A model generated the notes under the pieces. The model had not been told where the DNA came from. It saw only the letters and a program-made list of their open reading frames with translations, and did no database searches. From Sphingomonadales bacterium (GTDB taxonomy: Bacteria; Pseudomonadota; Alphaproteobacteria; Sphingomonadales; Sphingomonadaceae): a DNA stretch of 64,000 nt. How positions within the stretch are numbered: position 1 is the stretch's first letter; every line of letters begins with the position of its first letter. The position numbers and the translations under genes were made by a program. Below, in pieces: positions 52,140 through 60,683 of the stretch. Location: positions 427,501-491,500 of the forward strand of contig JADJAC010000010.1 in assembly GCA_016704425.1 (NCBI GenBank), given 5' to 3'.

Positions 52140-54493
52140 TACCAAAACTTCCACCAAGGTGTTGCAGGAAGTGTAGGAGGCGGAGGGGCCTGCATATTTT
52201 TTAGTATGCCGCCTTGGCTATTACTACAACCCCGGCATTGCGGGTAATACTGCTGCCGCTCTCCCGGTGGATTCAGTTTCGTGGGCGGTTGGTGATCACC
52301 AACAAAGTTTCCGCTCTTTGTACCTGGAGCTTTTGACCCGCAGGTATGGCAGCCGTTCGCCCGACCGAGTTCGTTAATTTGGCGCTGCTGCGCTGCAGTT
52401 GGCCTTGCGGTGGGTCCCGCAGGAATCGATCCCTTTGCAAAAGGGCCGGGACCAACGCGCCCGGCCTTGGCGGCAGCCTCGGCCGCTTCACTTGCGCCAC
52501 GCCTTAGCGCAATTCCTGCAGCCGACTCACCACTAGGCACCGTAATGACGTCAGCAAAAATCATTGCCGCATCCAGAATTACGCCTGGATCATCCTGGAT
52601 TGCATTCCAGATAGCGCTGCCAATCGTCGGCCCCTGTGGGCTGCACTGGCTCGGCCCGTAAAAGCACGCGCCCTCAAGCCCAGTCGGATCGCTCCGATTA
52701 ACCGGATCATTCCCGACATATGCATAGAGGTTGATCTGGTCTTCATAGCCGATGGGGTCGGTCTGCATGAAGCGGCCCAGTGTCGGGGAATAGATGCGGG
52801 CCTTGTAGTAATACATGCCGAGGTCCGGCAGCCAGGCTTGACCGGTGTACTGGAACCGGCCCGTGTTCGGCGCGCTGCCGTTCGCAAAGCCTGAGGGGAT
52901 GCCATAGTCATCATAGCTGTTCAGCGCGACCCGGTTGCCGTTGCAGTCTGCCAACGCAACCACCGAGCCCTGGTGATCGGCATGCAGGAACCGCGTACCC
53001 GAACAGTCCATCCGGTTGCCAATGTCCCACAGGATCGGATCTTCGCTGCCCGGACCATGCATGTAGCGCGCCGTCATGGCACCTGTGGCATCATACTCCG
53101 CCACCAGATCATCGCCGTCATAGAGGAACCGCGTCAGCCTGGATGGGCCATTTGTGCTGAACAGGCGGCCAAGAGGGTCATACACCATCTGTGCGGAGCG
53201 CGATCCGCTGGCTCCTACCAGCCGGTTCTCGTTATCATAGAGATAGCTCGTGGCACCGTCGCTCATCAAATTGCCGTTGGCATCGTATGCAAAGCTGGCG
53301 ATGCCTGCACTGACATACTGGTTCAGTCCGTTGACGCTGTATGGGCGGCTGAGGTTTACAGAACCACTGAATCCATATGCACCGTTGTCCCTGCTCCGGC
53401 TCACGATCTGTGAGGCCGGATTGTAGGTCAAACCTTCATTCAACCCTCCAATGTCTCCCGAGAAGCGCTGATTGATCGTCGCGAGGCGCGAAACACCGTC
53501 ATAAGTGTAACCCGTGGAGCTGCTTGCCCGGCTTGCGTCGGTCCGCCGCCCAAGTTCATCATAGGTGATGGCGAAGAAAGGGACCGTTGGACCCGATTGC
53601 GTGGTCCATGATGCGCTGCGCAGCCTGCTCAACGGATCGTAGGTATAGTCAAAAATTGCACCGTCGGGATGCGTGATCCGCGTTCGGTTTCCATTCATAT
53701 CATACTGGTGCTTCAGTGTTCTTGTAAGCCCGCCGAGCGCTGTCGTCGTTTCGATATTGCGCCCAAGGCCATCATAGCTGGTCGAGATGCCTTCACCCAA
53801 AGGACCGTCAAAGCGCGCAAAAAGCTGCAAGCCGCGATTGTCATATCCATAGTACACGTCACGCGTATGGACAGGATCGAGCCCGGCACGCTCCGGCACG
53901 AGCTTCGCTGTAACCCGGTTCAAGGCATCATATTGATATGCCAATGTTGAACCGTCACGTTTGCGAAAGCTGGTTCGGTTGCCACCCTGATCATAGCCAT
54001 AGGCTTCATAATCAGACGGATCGACCGTGCCGGGCGTGGTTTTGGACGGAAAAGTCCAGCGATTTTGGCGATCATGTCCATCGTAACCAAGGCTTGCGAA
54101 ATTCCCGTTCGCGTCGGTGACCGAGATTGTCTTTCCGTTGGCGCTGAACCCATATCGTGCATAGGCCTGCGCCAGCGCCGTCCCGACACCGCGCTCCAGG
54201 GCGACCACCTGGCTCGCACCGTCATAGACCTTGCGTTCGATACGGTCTGCGCCTTGCGTGCCCTGCACACCCTGTGCGCAAGCAGAAATGCCAAGCAGGC
54301 TGCCGCCTGAAAGCGCGCCGCCCGGGCCGATCATCGGAAACGCCGACGCATTCATCCGTGTTACCGAACAGTCGGGACGGCTGCGGATGTCATAGCCCAT
54401 TTGGGTCAGGGAGAGCGTCGACCCCGTGCCTGAGCGCGCAATGGCCGCCGGTCGGCCGAGTGAATCAAATGACGTCGCGGTACGTTCAAGCAT
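52139..54493 (-). CDS. Rhs/YD-repeat protein with HNH-like toxin tip, 5'-truncated
   Basis: A 784-residue protein of YD repeats (for example NPDGAIFDYTYDPLSRL-type units), then the Rhs core RFLHADHQGSVVALAD... and GRFMQTDPIGYEDQINLYAYVGNDPVNRSDPTG ending at residue 605. The variable tip (residues 606-784) has GCHTCGSKAPGTKSGNFVGDHQPPTKLNPPG and YPQCRGCSNSQGG: two CxxC pairs and DHQPP, a treble-clef HNH-like nuclease pattern. No signal peptide or N-terminal delivery domain exists; rhs-like coding continues only to about 54545. The gene is therefore probably the 3' part of a longer rhs. Confidence 0.85.
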   Translation of the reverse strand: MLERTATSFDSLGRPAAIARSGTGSTLSLTQMGYDIRSRPDCSVTRMNASAFPMIGPGGALSGGSLLGISACAQGVQGTQGADRIERKVYDGASQVVALERGVGTALAQAYARYGFSANGKTISVTDANGNFASLGYDGHDRQNRWTFPSKTTPGTVDPSDYEAYGYDQGGNRTSFRKRDGSTLAYQYDALNRVTAKLVPERAGLDPVHTRDVYYGYDNRGLQLFARFDGPLGEGISTSYDGLGRNIETTTALGGLTRTLKHQYDMNGNRTRITHPDGAIFDYTYDPLSRLRSASWTTQSGPTVPFFAITYDELGRRTDASRASSSTGYTYDGVSRLATINQRFSGDIGGLNEGLTYNPASQIVSRSRDNGAYGFSGSVNLSRPYSVNGLNQYVSAGIASFAYDANGNLMSDGATSYLYDNENRLVGASGSRSAQMVYDPLGRLFSTNGPSRLTRFLYDGDDLVAEYDATGAMTARYMHGPGSEDPILWDIGNRMDCSGTRFLHADHQGSVVALADCNGNRVALNSYDDYGIPSGFANGSAPNTGRFQYTGQAWLPDLGMYYYKARIYSPTLGRFMQTDPIGYEDQINLYAYVGNDPVNRSDPTGLEGACFYGPSQCSPQGPTIGSAIWNAIQDDPGVILDAAMIFADVITVPSGESAAGIALRRGASEAAEAAAKAGRVGPGPFAKGSIPAGPTARPTAAQQRQINELGRANGCHTCGSKAPGTKSGNFVGDHQPPTKLNPPGERQQYYPQCRGCSNSQGGILKNMQAPPPPTLPATPWWKFW

Positions 54494-55092
54494 TGTAAAA
54501 GTGCTGAGGGCAGTAGCCCCGCTCGTGTTGAAAGTGGAGAATCTGTCTGGTTTGAGCGCTCTATGGGACGAAGTTTGAGGAACGCGCGTGCCTCGATTGC
54601 TTCCATCGCTCTTCGTAGATCAGGGTGATCTGCGACATAGTGAGGATGGTTTTTGAAGTGGGCCACGATCTCCAGGCGTCGCCGCGAGCGAGGCGGACCC
54701 CGTCCGTCTTCGCCCAACAATCGCATACGCAAACGATCATGCCGCCCCTCAAGCACGTCCCTTAAAGGCCGAGGCCTCCTGTTCTGTTTGATGGTCGTGT
54801 CGGTCCGGTGTGCCCAATCGGCTCCATTGAAATAGAGCGTGGAACAGATCTTGCCAGTGTTGGCACACCGAAAAAATGGTCGTTCAATTTTTCCGAATCG
54901 TTCCCAAACGATCTCGACAAATGCCTTGAATGGAGCATTGTGGGAGAGCCAGGCAGTCTTGAGGGAATAATCCCTGCCGTACCAGGTTAGAAGGAATGTC
55001 GTGTCACCTGCCACAACATATTTGAATGTGCGCGCGTCCGTCAGGAGGCCGATCTTGAGCAGATCGCCAATGGTCAACTTGGGCGTGTCCAT
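54406..55092 (-). CDS. Hypothetical protein reading into truncated rhs
   Basis: A 228-residue frame. The first 180 or so residues (MDTPKLTIGDLLKIGLLTDARTFKYVV onward, with RPFFRCANTGKICSTLYF) look like a genuine soluble protein that I do not recognise. From about 54545 down the frame runs antiphase through rhs DNA, and its last 45 residues are of low complexity. The native 3' end has probably been lost at the junction with rhs. Confidence 0.5.
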   Translation of the reverse strand: MDTPKLTIGDLLKIGLLTDARTFKYVVAGDTTFLLTWYGRDYSLKTAWLSHNAPFKAFVEIVWERFGKIERPFFRCANTGKICSTLYFNGADWAHRTDTTIKQNRRPRPLRDVLEGRHDRLRMRLLGEDGRGPPRSRRRLEIVAHFKNHPHYVADHPDLRRAMEAIEARAFLKLRPIERSNQTDSPLSTRAGLLPSALLQCLNVPRRHLIHSADRRPLRAQARGRRSP

Positions 55093-55406
55093 TTCGTATC
55101 CGCTTCACGTGTTCGCTATACGTTCCGAGAGCAGGCCAAGATTCACAATTTTCCACAATTAGCCGTTCCACATCGCACAAAATCACAATTAACGCCAAAA
55201 ACAAACTCAAATCGGCTCCGGCCGAAAAATTCAATAAATTGGGTGTCGGAGACGGCGGCCAAAATTCTAACCGTTGCGGCTCGAAAAATCGGTCTCCGCA
55301 ACACGGCGTCCACAGCGCGCAAGCCTGAAAATGCCGCCGAAAGGCGCGGCACCGCGAAAGCATAGCGCTTCACGGTCTCCCTAAATCAGAATCACCTTAA
55401 TTTTTG
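55093..55406. other. Intergenic stretch between tRNA-Phe and accessory block
   Basis: About 310 bases, AT-rich in its left half. No convincing gene: a 76-codon minus frame (55143-55373) lacks a ribosome site and family features. It separates the tRNA 3' end from the hypothetical gene and is where an island attachment repeat would lie. I could not find a direct repeat of the tRNA end by eye. Confidence 0.4.
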
Positions 55407-55482
55407 TGGTGCCCGGGGGCGGGATCGAACCACCGACACTGCGATTTTCAGTCGCATGCTCTACCAACTGAGCTACCCGGGC
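55407..55482 (-). tRNA. tRNA-Phe (GAA)
   Basis: On the minus strand the 76-nucleotide sequence runs from GCCCGGGTAGCTCAGTTGG at 55482 to GGTTCGATCCCGCCCCCGGGC plus encoded ACCA at 55407. The acceptor stem GCCCGGG/CCCGGGC is perfect and the anticodon GAA is at 55449-55447 in loop CTGAAAA. The 3' end points toward the rhs block. Confidence 0.97.
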
Positions 55483-55512
55483 ATCTGCCGCAAAAGCGAA
55501 GCGCGCCTATAG

Positions 55513-55692
55513 TCAGGCTTCAGGGGTGCTGTCCAGCCCCGAACCGTCCTCTTCTTCGTCCACCCTGGCAGGAACGCGATACGCCTCGCCCAGCCAGTTG
55601 AGCAGGTCCCGATCCTTGCAGCCTTGCGAGCAGAAAGGCCGGAATTCCTTGGCGGGAGGCTTGTGGCACAAGGGACAGGTCGAAGCCGCCAT
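55513..55692 (-). CDS. yacG: DNA gyrase inhibitor YacG
   Basis: A 59-residue zinc protein: CPLCHKPPAKEFRPFCSQGCKDRDLLNWLGEAYRVP, four cysteines in CxxC and CxxxC pairs, then an acidic tail. This is the YacG family, which binds GyrB and restrains supercoiling in E. coli. ATG 55692 is the family start although the frame is open upstream. It lies just upstream of tRNA-Phe on the same strand. Confidence 0.92.
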   Translation of the reverse strand: MAASTCPLCHKPPAKEFRPFCSQGCKDRDLLNWLGEAYRVPARVDEEEDGSGLDSTPEA

Positions 55693-55815
55693 CACAGCGC
55701 TCGCGCCCGCATGGCGCTCCCCATGCAACACGTACCAGCCCGAAAATCTTCCATCGCGCGCATCCAAATAGAGGAAAGCCCCTGTAATCCCCTTAGATAC
55801 AAGGGGAGAAGCGTT

Positions 55816-56622
55816 TTGTTCAAATCCGTACTGTTGGCCACCACTGCGGCGGCCGCAATTCAAATCGTGTCGGCCTCTGCCGCGCAGGCACAGGCGTCGG
55901 ATGCTGAAGCGGGCGGCCTCGAAGAAATCATCGTCACGGCCCAGAAGCGGGCCGAGAATATCCAGGATATCCCGGCCGCCGTGTCGGCAATCAGCGGAGA
56001 CGAACTGCTGAACCGCGGAATTGTCCAGACCAGCGATCTGGCGGGCGCGCTGCCGAACCTTCAGGTGACTTCGGCCTATGGTACCACCCAACCCAATTTC
56101 TCGCTTCGCGGCATTTCGGTTGCAAACGAATTTTCGGCATCCACAGCCTCTCCGGTCGGCGTTTATGTTGACGAGGTTTACCAGAGCTTCCGCGCAAGCC
56201 ATGGCCAGCAACTCTACGATCTGGAACGTGTCGAAGTGCTTCGGGGCCCGCAGGGAACGCTCTATGGCCGCAACACAACAGGCGGCGCGATCAACTTCAT
56301 CACCCGCAAGCCACGCCTTGGCGATGCCGAAGGCTATCTGACCACGGGCTATGGCAATTACGACACCTACTCCCTGCAAGGCGCCGCCGAAGCCACACTG
56401 GTTCCGGACACGTTCGGGATCCGCATCGCGGGCACCCGCGCGAAGGGCGACGGTTATACTTTCAATCCCACACAGAACAGGGATTTTGCCACGACTGACT
56501 CGCTGTCGGGCCGCATCACCGCGCGCTGGAAGCCAACCGAGACGCTTGACATCTCGCTGAAACTGTTCGGGGCCAAGGCTGACCCGAGGCAGGACATTCC
56601 TTACGGTATCGGCTATCTTCAT
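55816..56622 (+). pseudogene. TonB-dependent receptor, 3'-truncated
   Basis: Signal peptide LFKSVLLATTAAAAIQIVSASAAQAQA, TonB box region EEIIVTAQKRAENIQDIPAAVSAIS and the plug domain (NFSLRGISVANEFSASTASPVGVYVDEVY, RVEVLRGPQGTLYGRNTTGGAINFITRKP), then the first barrel strands. Family homology stops near 56620, at about residue 268 where over 700 are expected. The frame then runs through unrelated DNA to 56781. Start TTG 55816 has GGGGAG seven bases upstream. Without its barrel the product cannot work. Confidence 0.87.
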
Positions 56623-56920
56623 GCATCTTGCCCGGCACGGTCGAAGCGTAAGGCAGACCCGTCGTCTCAAGGATCGGCAGCGCGTCCATGTCGGCGCGCA
56701 GGCCGATCCGCTTGTTGCTGTTGTGGTTGCCGCGCAGTTCGCCGACGACGCCGGTGCCGCCGACGCCGCGATGCACGGTGATGCCCCAGGTCTCCAGCAG
56801 GTCGGCGACGATGGCGCTGGTGCGGGTTTCCTCGAAGCCGATTTCCGGATGCGCATGAATATCGCGGCGGATCGCCACGAGATCGTTCTGGAAATCCTTG
56901 ATCCGGTCGATGACAGGCAT
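56621..56920 (-). pseudogene. M20 family amidohydrolase, N-terminal remnant
   Basis: From MPVIDRIKDFQNDLVAIRRDIHAHPEIGFEETRT the sequence is a typical hippurate hydrolase/IAA-amino acid hydrolase-type M20 protein, including GLRADMDALPI. It stops at GLPYASTVPGKMH, exactly where the family continues ACGHDGH; the next codons belong to the receptor gene. About 100 of an expected 390 residues remain and the zinc site is missing. Confidence 0.85.
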
Positions 56921-57013
56921 GGCTCGCGCGCTCCGCTTGATCGCGGCACGTTATGCCACATCGCAAAGGCGAGTCACGCGGATTTCAGCCCGGCGCTTCG
57001 CCGGGCCGCGCAT

Positions 57014-58262
57014 TCACCAGCTGGCCGGAAGCTCCTTGAGGCCGCGCAGCACGAAGGTCGGCCGCCACTTCGGATTTTCCACGTCGTCGATGCGTCAAGT
57101 TCGGCAGCCGGCGCAGCAGCGTCGTGAGCGCGACCTCGGCTTCGAGCCGCGCGAGCTGCGCGCCGAGGCAGAAGTGAATACCACCGCCGAACGACAGCGG
57201 CCGCACGTTCGGCCGCGTGATGTCGAGCCGATCCGGATGATCGGGATAGACAGCCGGATCGTGATTGGCCGAGCCGAGCAGACACATCACGTTGTCGCCC
57301 TGCGGAATTTTCACGCCGCCGATCTCGACATCCTCCATCGCGACGTGGTAGGTGAGCTGCACCGAGGAGTCGTAGCGCAGGAATTCCTCGATCGCGTTCG
57401 GCATCAGCGACAGGTTGGACTTCAGCAGTTCGAGCTGGTCCGGATTGCGATGCAGCGCCAGCAGCGCATTGCCGATCAGGTTCACCGTGGTCTCGTGACC
57501 CGCGCCGAACAGCAGGATGATGTTCGCGGTCAGCTCTTCGTTGCTGAGCTTGCTGCCGGCCTCTTCCGCCTGAACCAGTTGAGTCGTCAGGTCGTCGCCC
57601 GGCTCGCGGCGGCGCAGATCGAACAGCCGCTGGAAATAGGCTTCGGAATTGGCGTGCGCGGCATTGGCCTCGTCGATCTCGGCGCGCGACAGCGGCACCG
57701 GATCGAGCAGACGGCCGCCGGTGCGCTCGCGCTTGAAGAAGATTTCGCGATCCGTCTCCGGAATGCCGAGCATGTCGCAGATGACGATGACTGGCAGGCG
57801 GAACGCGAAGTCCGAGATCAGGTCCATGCGGCCCTGCCCGATCACCCGGTCGATCGAGTCGTCGACGATCGCCTGGATCTTCGGACGCATGTCCTCGACG
57901 CGGCGCGCCGTGAACGCCTTGACGACAAGGCCGCGCAGGCGGGTGTGGTCGGGCGGATCCTGCGTCAGCATCCAGCGGCCCATCGCGCGATAAACAGGCT
58001 CGTTCAGCGCTTCCGGCCCGAAGCGGCGCGTGATGCGGGTGACGTAATCCTTGCCGAACCGCTTGTCGCGCAGCACCAGCGCCGCGTCGGCATTGCGGCT
58101 GACGAGATAGCCGTTCAGCGCCGGCAGATGCAGCACCGGCGCGTGCGTGCGCAGCTTGTCGTAGGAGGGATAGGGATCGCGGATGAAGTCCGGAGACAGC
58201 GGGTTGAACAGCGGCTGGGCGCTTGCCGTCTGGGTTGTAGCCCCTTGCAACTGCTCGTTCAT
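57014..58262 (-). pseudogene. Cytochrome P450, frameshifted near the C-terminus
   Basis: A bacterial P450 from MNEQLQGATTQ. It has GRWMLTQDPPDHTRLRGLV, the I-helix FGAGHETTVN, ExxR within AIEEFLRYDSS, and the heme loop FGGGIHFCLGAQLAR. After LPNLT the annotated-length frame becomes non-homologous (to 56985). Shifting one base near 57092-57097 restores IDDVENPKWRPTF...LKELPASW and a stop at 57014, so one base is extra there. GGGAGA precedes the ATG. Its N-terminal 95% is intact, so residual function cannot be excluded. Confidence 0.85.
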
Positions 58263-58351
58263 GAATGTCTCCCTGAAAATAGTTAATGCGATCACGCCGC
58301 GTTTGGCTGCCGTTTTACGCGATCCCGGACCGGAAGCACAAGACAATTATA
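58263..58351. other. Gap between P450 start and IS1380 left end
   Basis: Ninety bases upstream of the P450. They contain the ribosome site region and presumably what remains of the promoter. A 96-codon minus frame crossing into the IS (58292-58582) shows no family features. Confidence 0.4.
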
Positions 58352-60022
58352 CCTGCATTCCCCAAGTGGCGTGGCGTTTGAGGTGAAGATCGCCTGTATC
58401 CGAGCGCTAGACAAGGATTTTCTGCCGCAAGCGGCACCTGCGGTCGCGCAGACTGCTGGATCTGGACGGATCAGACCGCGAAGCCGCTGTTTCCTTGCCC
58501 AGGGGCGGCGTTTTTCAGCGCAGCGGACAGATCTGTCCAGCCGCTTTCGTTCAGTTTGAGCGTGGATCGCGATCATGCGCATAGCGGTGGCGCTCGCAAT
58601 CGGCGGATAGCGGCGAGGATGGCGCGTACCATCGTGCCGGTGACAGCGACCTCGGCCAGCTGGAAGGTGATGGTGCGGGCGTGACGGACCACACGTGCCC
58701 CGATCTTGATCAGCTTCAGTTGCAGGCTGGTCAACGACCAGTCGGCCATGGCCTCGGGCAGCTCGATGCAGCGCAAGAAGGTGGCCAGGTTGTACGCCAG
58801 GGCGTGCAGTTGCAGCCGCACCTCATTGTCGCGGAACTTCCGGCACGACAGCCGCGTCCAGCGAAAGGCGTATTTGCCCTCTTTGATGTGCTGCTCGGCG
58901 GTGCCGCGCTGGTTGTAGAACCGCACCACCCAGTCCGGCTCCATCGGCAGGTTGGTGACGATGAAGCCGACACGCGGGAACAGTTCGCCCGGATGCCATT
59001 CGATCTTGGCGATCACCCGGCGTTCCTTGTCCCAGGACGCCGCCTGATACTCGAATTCCTCGAAGAACCGCTTGACCTTGGTCAGTGACGGCCTCCCGAC
59101 AGGGCGCGTTAGCCGATGCGCGATCTTGTCCCCGAGGACCGCGTTTGCGGGCAGCCGGATGGCGTAGAAGAACCGCGCTTCTTCCAATCGCTCATAGATC
59201 GCCGGGATCGCGTAGGCAGCATCGGCCCGGAAGAACCTGCCACCAAGGTCGCGCTCCGCGTAGCGCGCAATGACGGGGTCGAGAACATCACGCCAGCCAT
59301 CGGCGCTGTGGACGTTGCCATGGCGCAGGGCGCAGCGTTCCAGCATCCCGAACTGGTTGAACAGAAAGTTGGGGTGATAGCAGCTACAGTCGAAATGGCC
59401 ATTCCAGGCGGACCCTTCCTGGTCGCCATGGGTCGGGCTGACCGAGCTGTCCATGTCCAGAACGATGTACTTCAGCCCGTTACGGTCATGGAACCGGTCG
59501 ATCCATTGCCCGTTCAGGTCGGCCAGCGCGGCACGGTTCCCGGCCAGAGCCAGCGTCTCGGTCTCGAACCGTCCCATCTGCGATGCCGAGGCCGCTTGTG
59601 CATCGACCGCTCTGCCGCCGACAACTTGGCGCATGACCGGATCGCAGGCGAGACGGTTGGCGTCGTTGACATCCTCGTATCCGGCCAGCCGCCCAAAGAC
59701 TGATTGCCGGAACAGGCCGTCGAGCCGATGGACCGTGTTCTTGCCAGAGCGAGTATCGCGCAGCGCCGCTGACGCCAAATCGGACAACCCGAGCGCGTCA
59801 TCAAGCTCGCGCATCACCAGAAGGCCGCCGTCGGAACTGAGCTGCGTGCCGCGAAATTCCAGCCGCACGCGAGGGTCGAAATCCACCCGATCTGCCCGTT
59901 GCAAGCCCGCACCCTCTGGGTGATCCATGAAACGCGCCCCTCGCAGCCTTCAACACCATGTTTTATATAGGAAATATAATGGTCAGGACAGCGAAATCAG
60001 CGCCTTACTTGGGAAATGTGGG
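58352..60022 (-). mobile_element. IS1380-family insertion sequence
   Basis: A 1671-base element bounded by 16-base imperfect terminal inverted repeats: CCTGCATTCCCCAAGT at 58352-58367 and its counterpart ACTTGGGAAATGTGGG at 60007-60022 (13 of 16 match). It encodes one transposase. The four bases outside each end differ, so no target duplication is evident. Confidence 0.82.
58573..59928 (-). CDS. IS1380-family transposase
   Basis: A 451-residue DDE transposase. DFDPRVRLEFRGTQLSSDGGLLVMRELDDALGL is the N-terminal signature of IS1380 enzymes, VLDMDSSVSPTHGDQEGSAWNGHF has the first catalytic Asp, FFRADAAYA the second, and RGTAEQHIKEGKYAFRW the Glu. Length is normal, and no frameshift is seen, so it may be active. 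Confidence 0.93.
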   Translation of the reverse strand: MDHPEGAGLQRADRVDFDPRVRLEFRGTQLSSDGGLLVMRELDDALGLSDLASAALRDTRSGKNTVHRLDGLFRQSVFGRLAGYEDVNDANRLACDPVMRQVVGGRAVDAQAASASQMGRFETETLALAGNRAALADLNGQWIDRFHDRNGLKYIVLDMDSSVSPTHGDQEGSAWNGHFDCSCYHPNFLFNQFGMLERCALRHGNVHSADGWRDVLDPVIARYAERDLGGRFFRADAAYAIPAIYERLEEARFFYAIRLPANAVLGDKIAHRLTRPVGRPSLTKVKRFFEEFEYQAASWDKERRVIAKIEWHPGELFPRVGFIVTNLPMEPDWVVRFYNQRGTAEQHIKEGKYAFRWTRLSCRKFRDNEVRLQLHALAYNLATFLRCIELPEAMADWSLTSLQLKLIKIGARVVRHARTITFQLAEVAVTGTMVRAILAAIRRLRAPPLCA

Positions 60023-60038
60023 GTAAAGAGACATAGTA

Positions 60039-60087
60039 TGTGGACGGATATGTAGGGGCGAAACGCTTGCCCTTCACAGCGTCCACA
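60039..60087. other. Candidate resolvase (res) site
   Basis: An inverted pair TGTGGACG (60039-60046) and CGTCCACA (60080-60087) lies directly upstream of the resolvase gene, where Tn3-type res sites sit. The 33-base spacing fits a resolvase subsite only loosely, so this is tentative. Confidence 0.3.
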
Positions 60088-60113
60088 GAACGGCCGTTTG
60101 GGAGACACAGGGC

Positions 60114-60683
60114 ATGGGCGGTATTCTGGGCTATGCTCGTGTGAGCACCGGCGACCAGGACGTGGCAGGGCAGACCATGCGTCTGGAGAAGGCTGGCGCC
60201 ATTAAAGTGTTCACCGACGTTATGTCGGGCAAGAGCATGGATCGTCCCGGTTTGGCCGACCTGCTCGCCTACGCCCGTAAGGGTGACACATTAGCCGTGG
60301 TTCGCCTCGATCGGCTCGGGCGATCGCTGGCCGAATTACTTGTCACGGTTGAGAAGCTGCACGCCCAAGGCGTGGCGCTGCTAAGCCTTGAAGAGAAAAT
60401 CGACACTTCATCGGCCGCCGGCGAACTGATCTTCCATGTGTTCGGGGCCATCGCCCATTTTGAACGACGGCTGATTTCCGAACGCACCAAGGATGGCATC
60501 GCCGCCGCCCGTGCCAGGGGCAAGTTACCTGGCCGTCAGCCGCTCGACATGAGCAAGGTCCATGCCGCCATTAAACTGGTCGAAGCGAGTATCTCGCCAA
60601 CAGAAGCGGCACGGCAACTCGGCATCGGCCGATCAACCATATATCGAGAAATGCGCCGCCTTGGCGTGGAAAGGCCCGCCTGA
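60114..60683 (+). CDS. Serine recombinase (TnpR/resolvase type)
   Basis: A 189-residue small serine recombinase: GYARVSTGDQDVAGQ with nucleophile Ser11, VVRLDRLGRSLAELL, the long E helix around GAIAHFERRLISERT, and a C-terminal helix-turn-helix ISPTEAARQLGIGRSTIYREMRRLG. It would resolve transposition cointegrates at res. It is followed with no gap by the cargo gene on the same strand. Confidence 0.93.
   Translation: MGGILGYARVSTGDQDVAGQTMRLEKAGAIKVFTDVMSGKSMDRPGLADLLAYARKGDTLAVVRLDRLGRSLAELLVTVEKLHAQGVALLSLEEKIDTSSAAGELIFHVFGAIAHFERRLISERTKDGIAAARARGKLPGRQPLDMSKVHAAIKLVEASISPTEAARQLGIGRSTIYREMRRLGVERPA

Noticed and set aside
55143..55373. 76-codon minus-strand frame upstream of the hypothetical gene
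   Set aside because: No ribosome site, no recognisable features, mixed composition.
56898..58286. 462-codon plus-strand frame
   Set aside because: Antisense shadow of the P450 gene, whose motifs are clear.
58292..58582. 96-codon minus-strand frame across the IS left end
   Set aside because: Crosses the terminal repeat of the IS and lacks coding character; chance frame.
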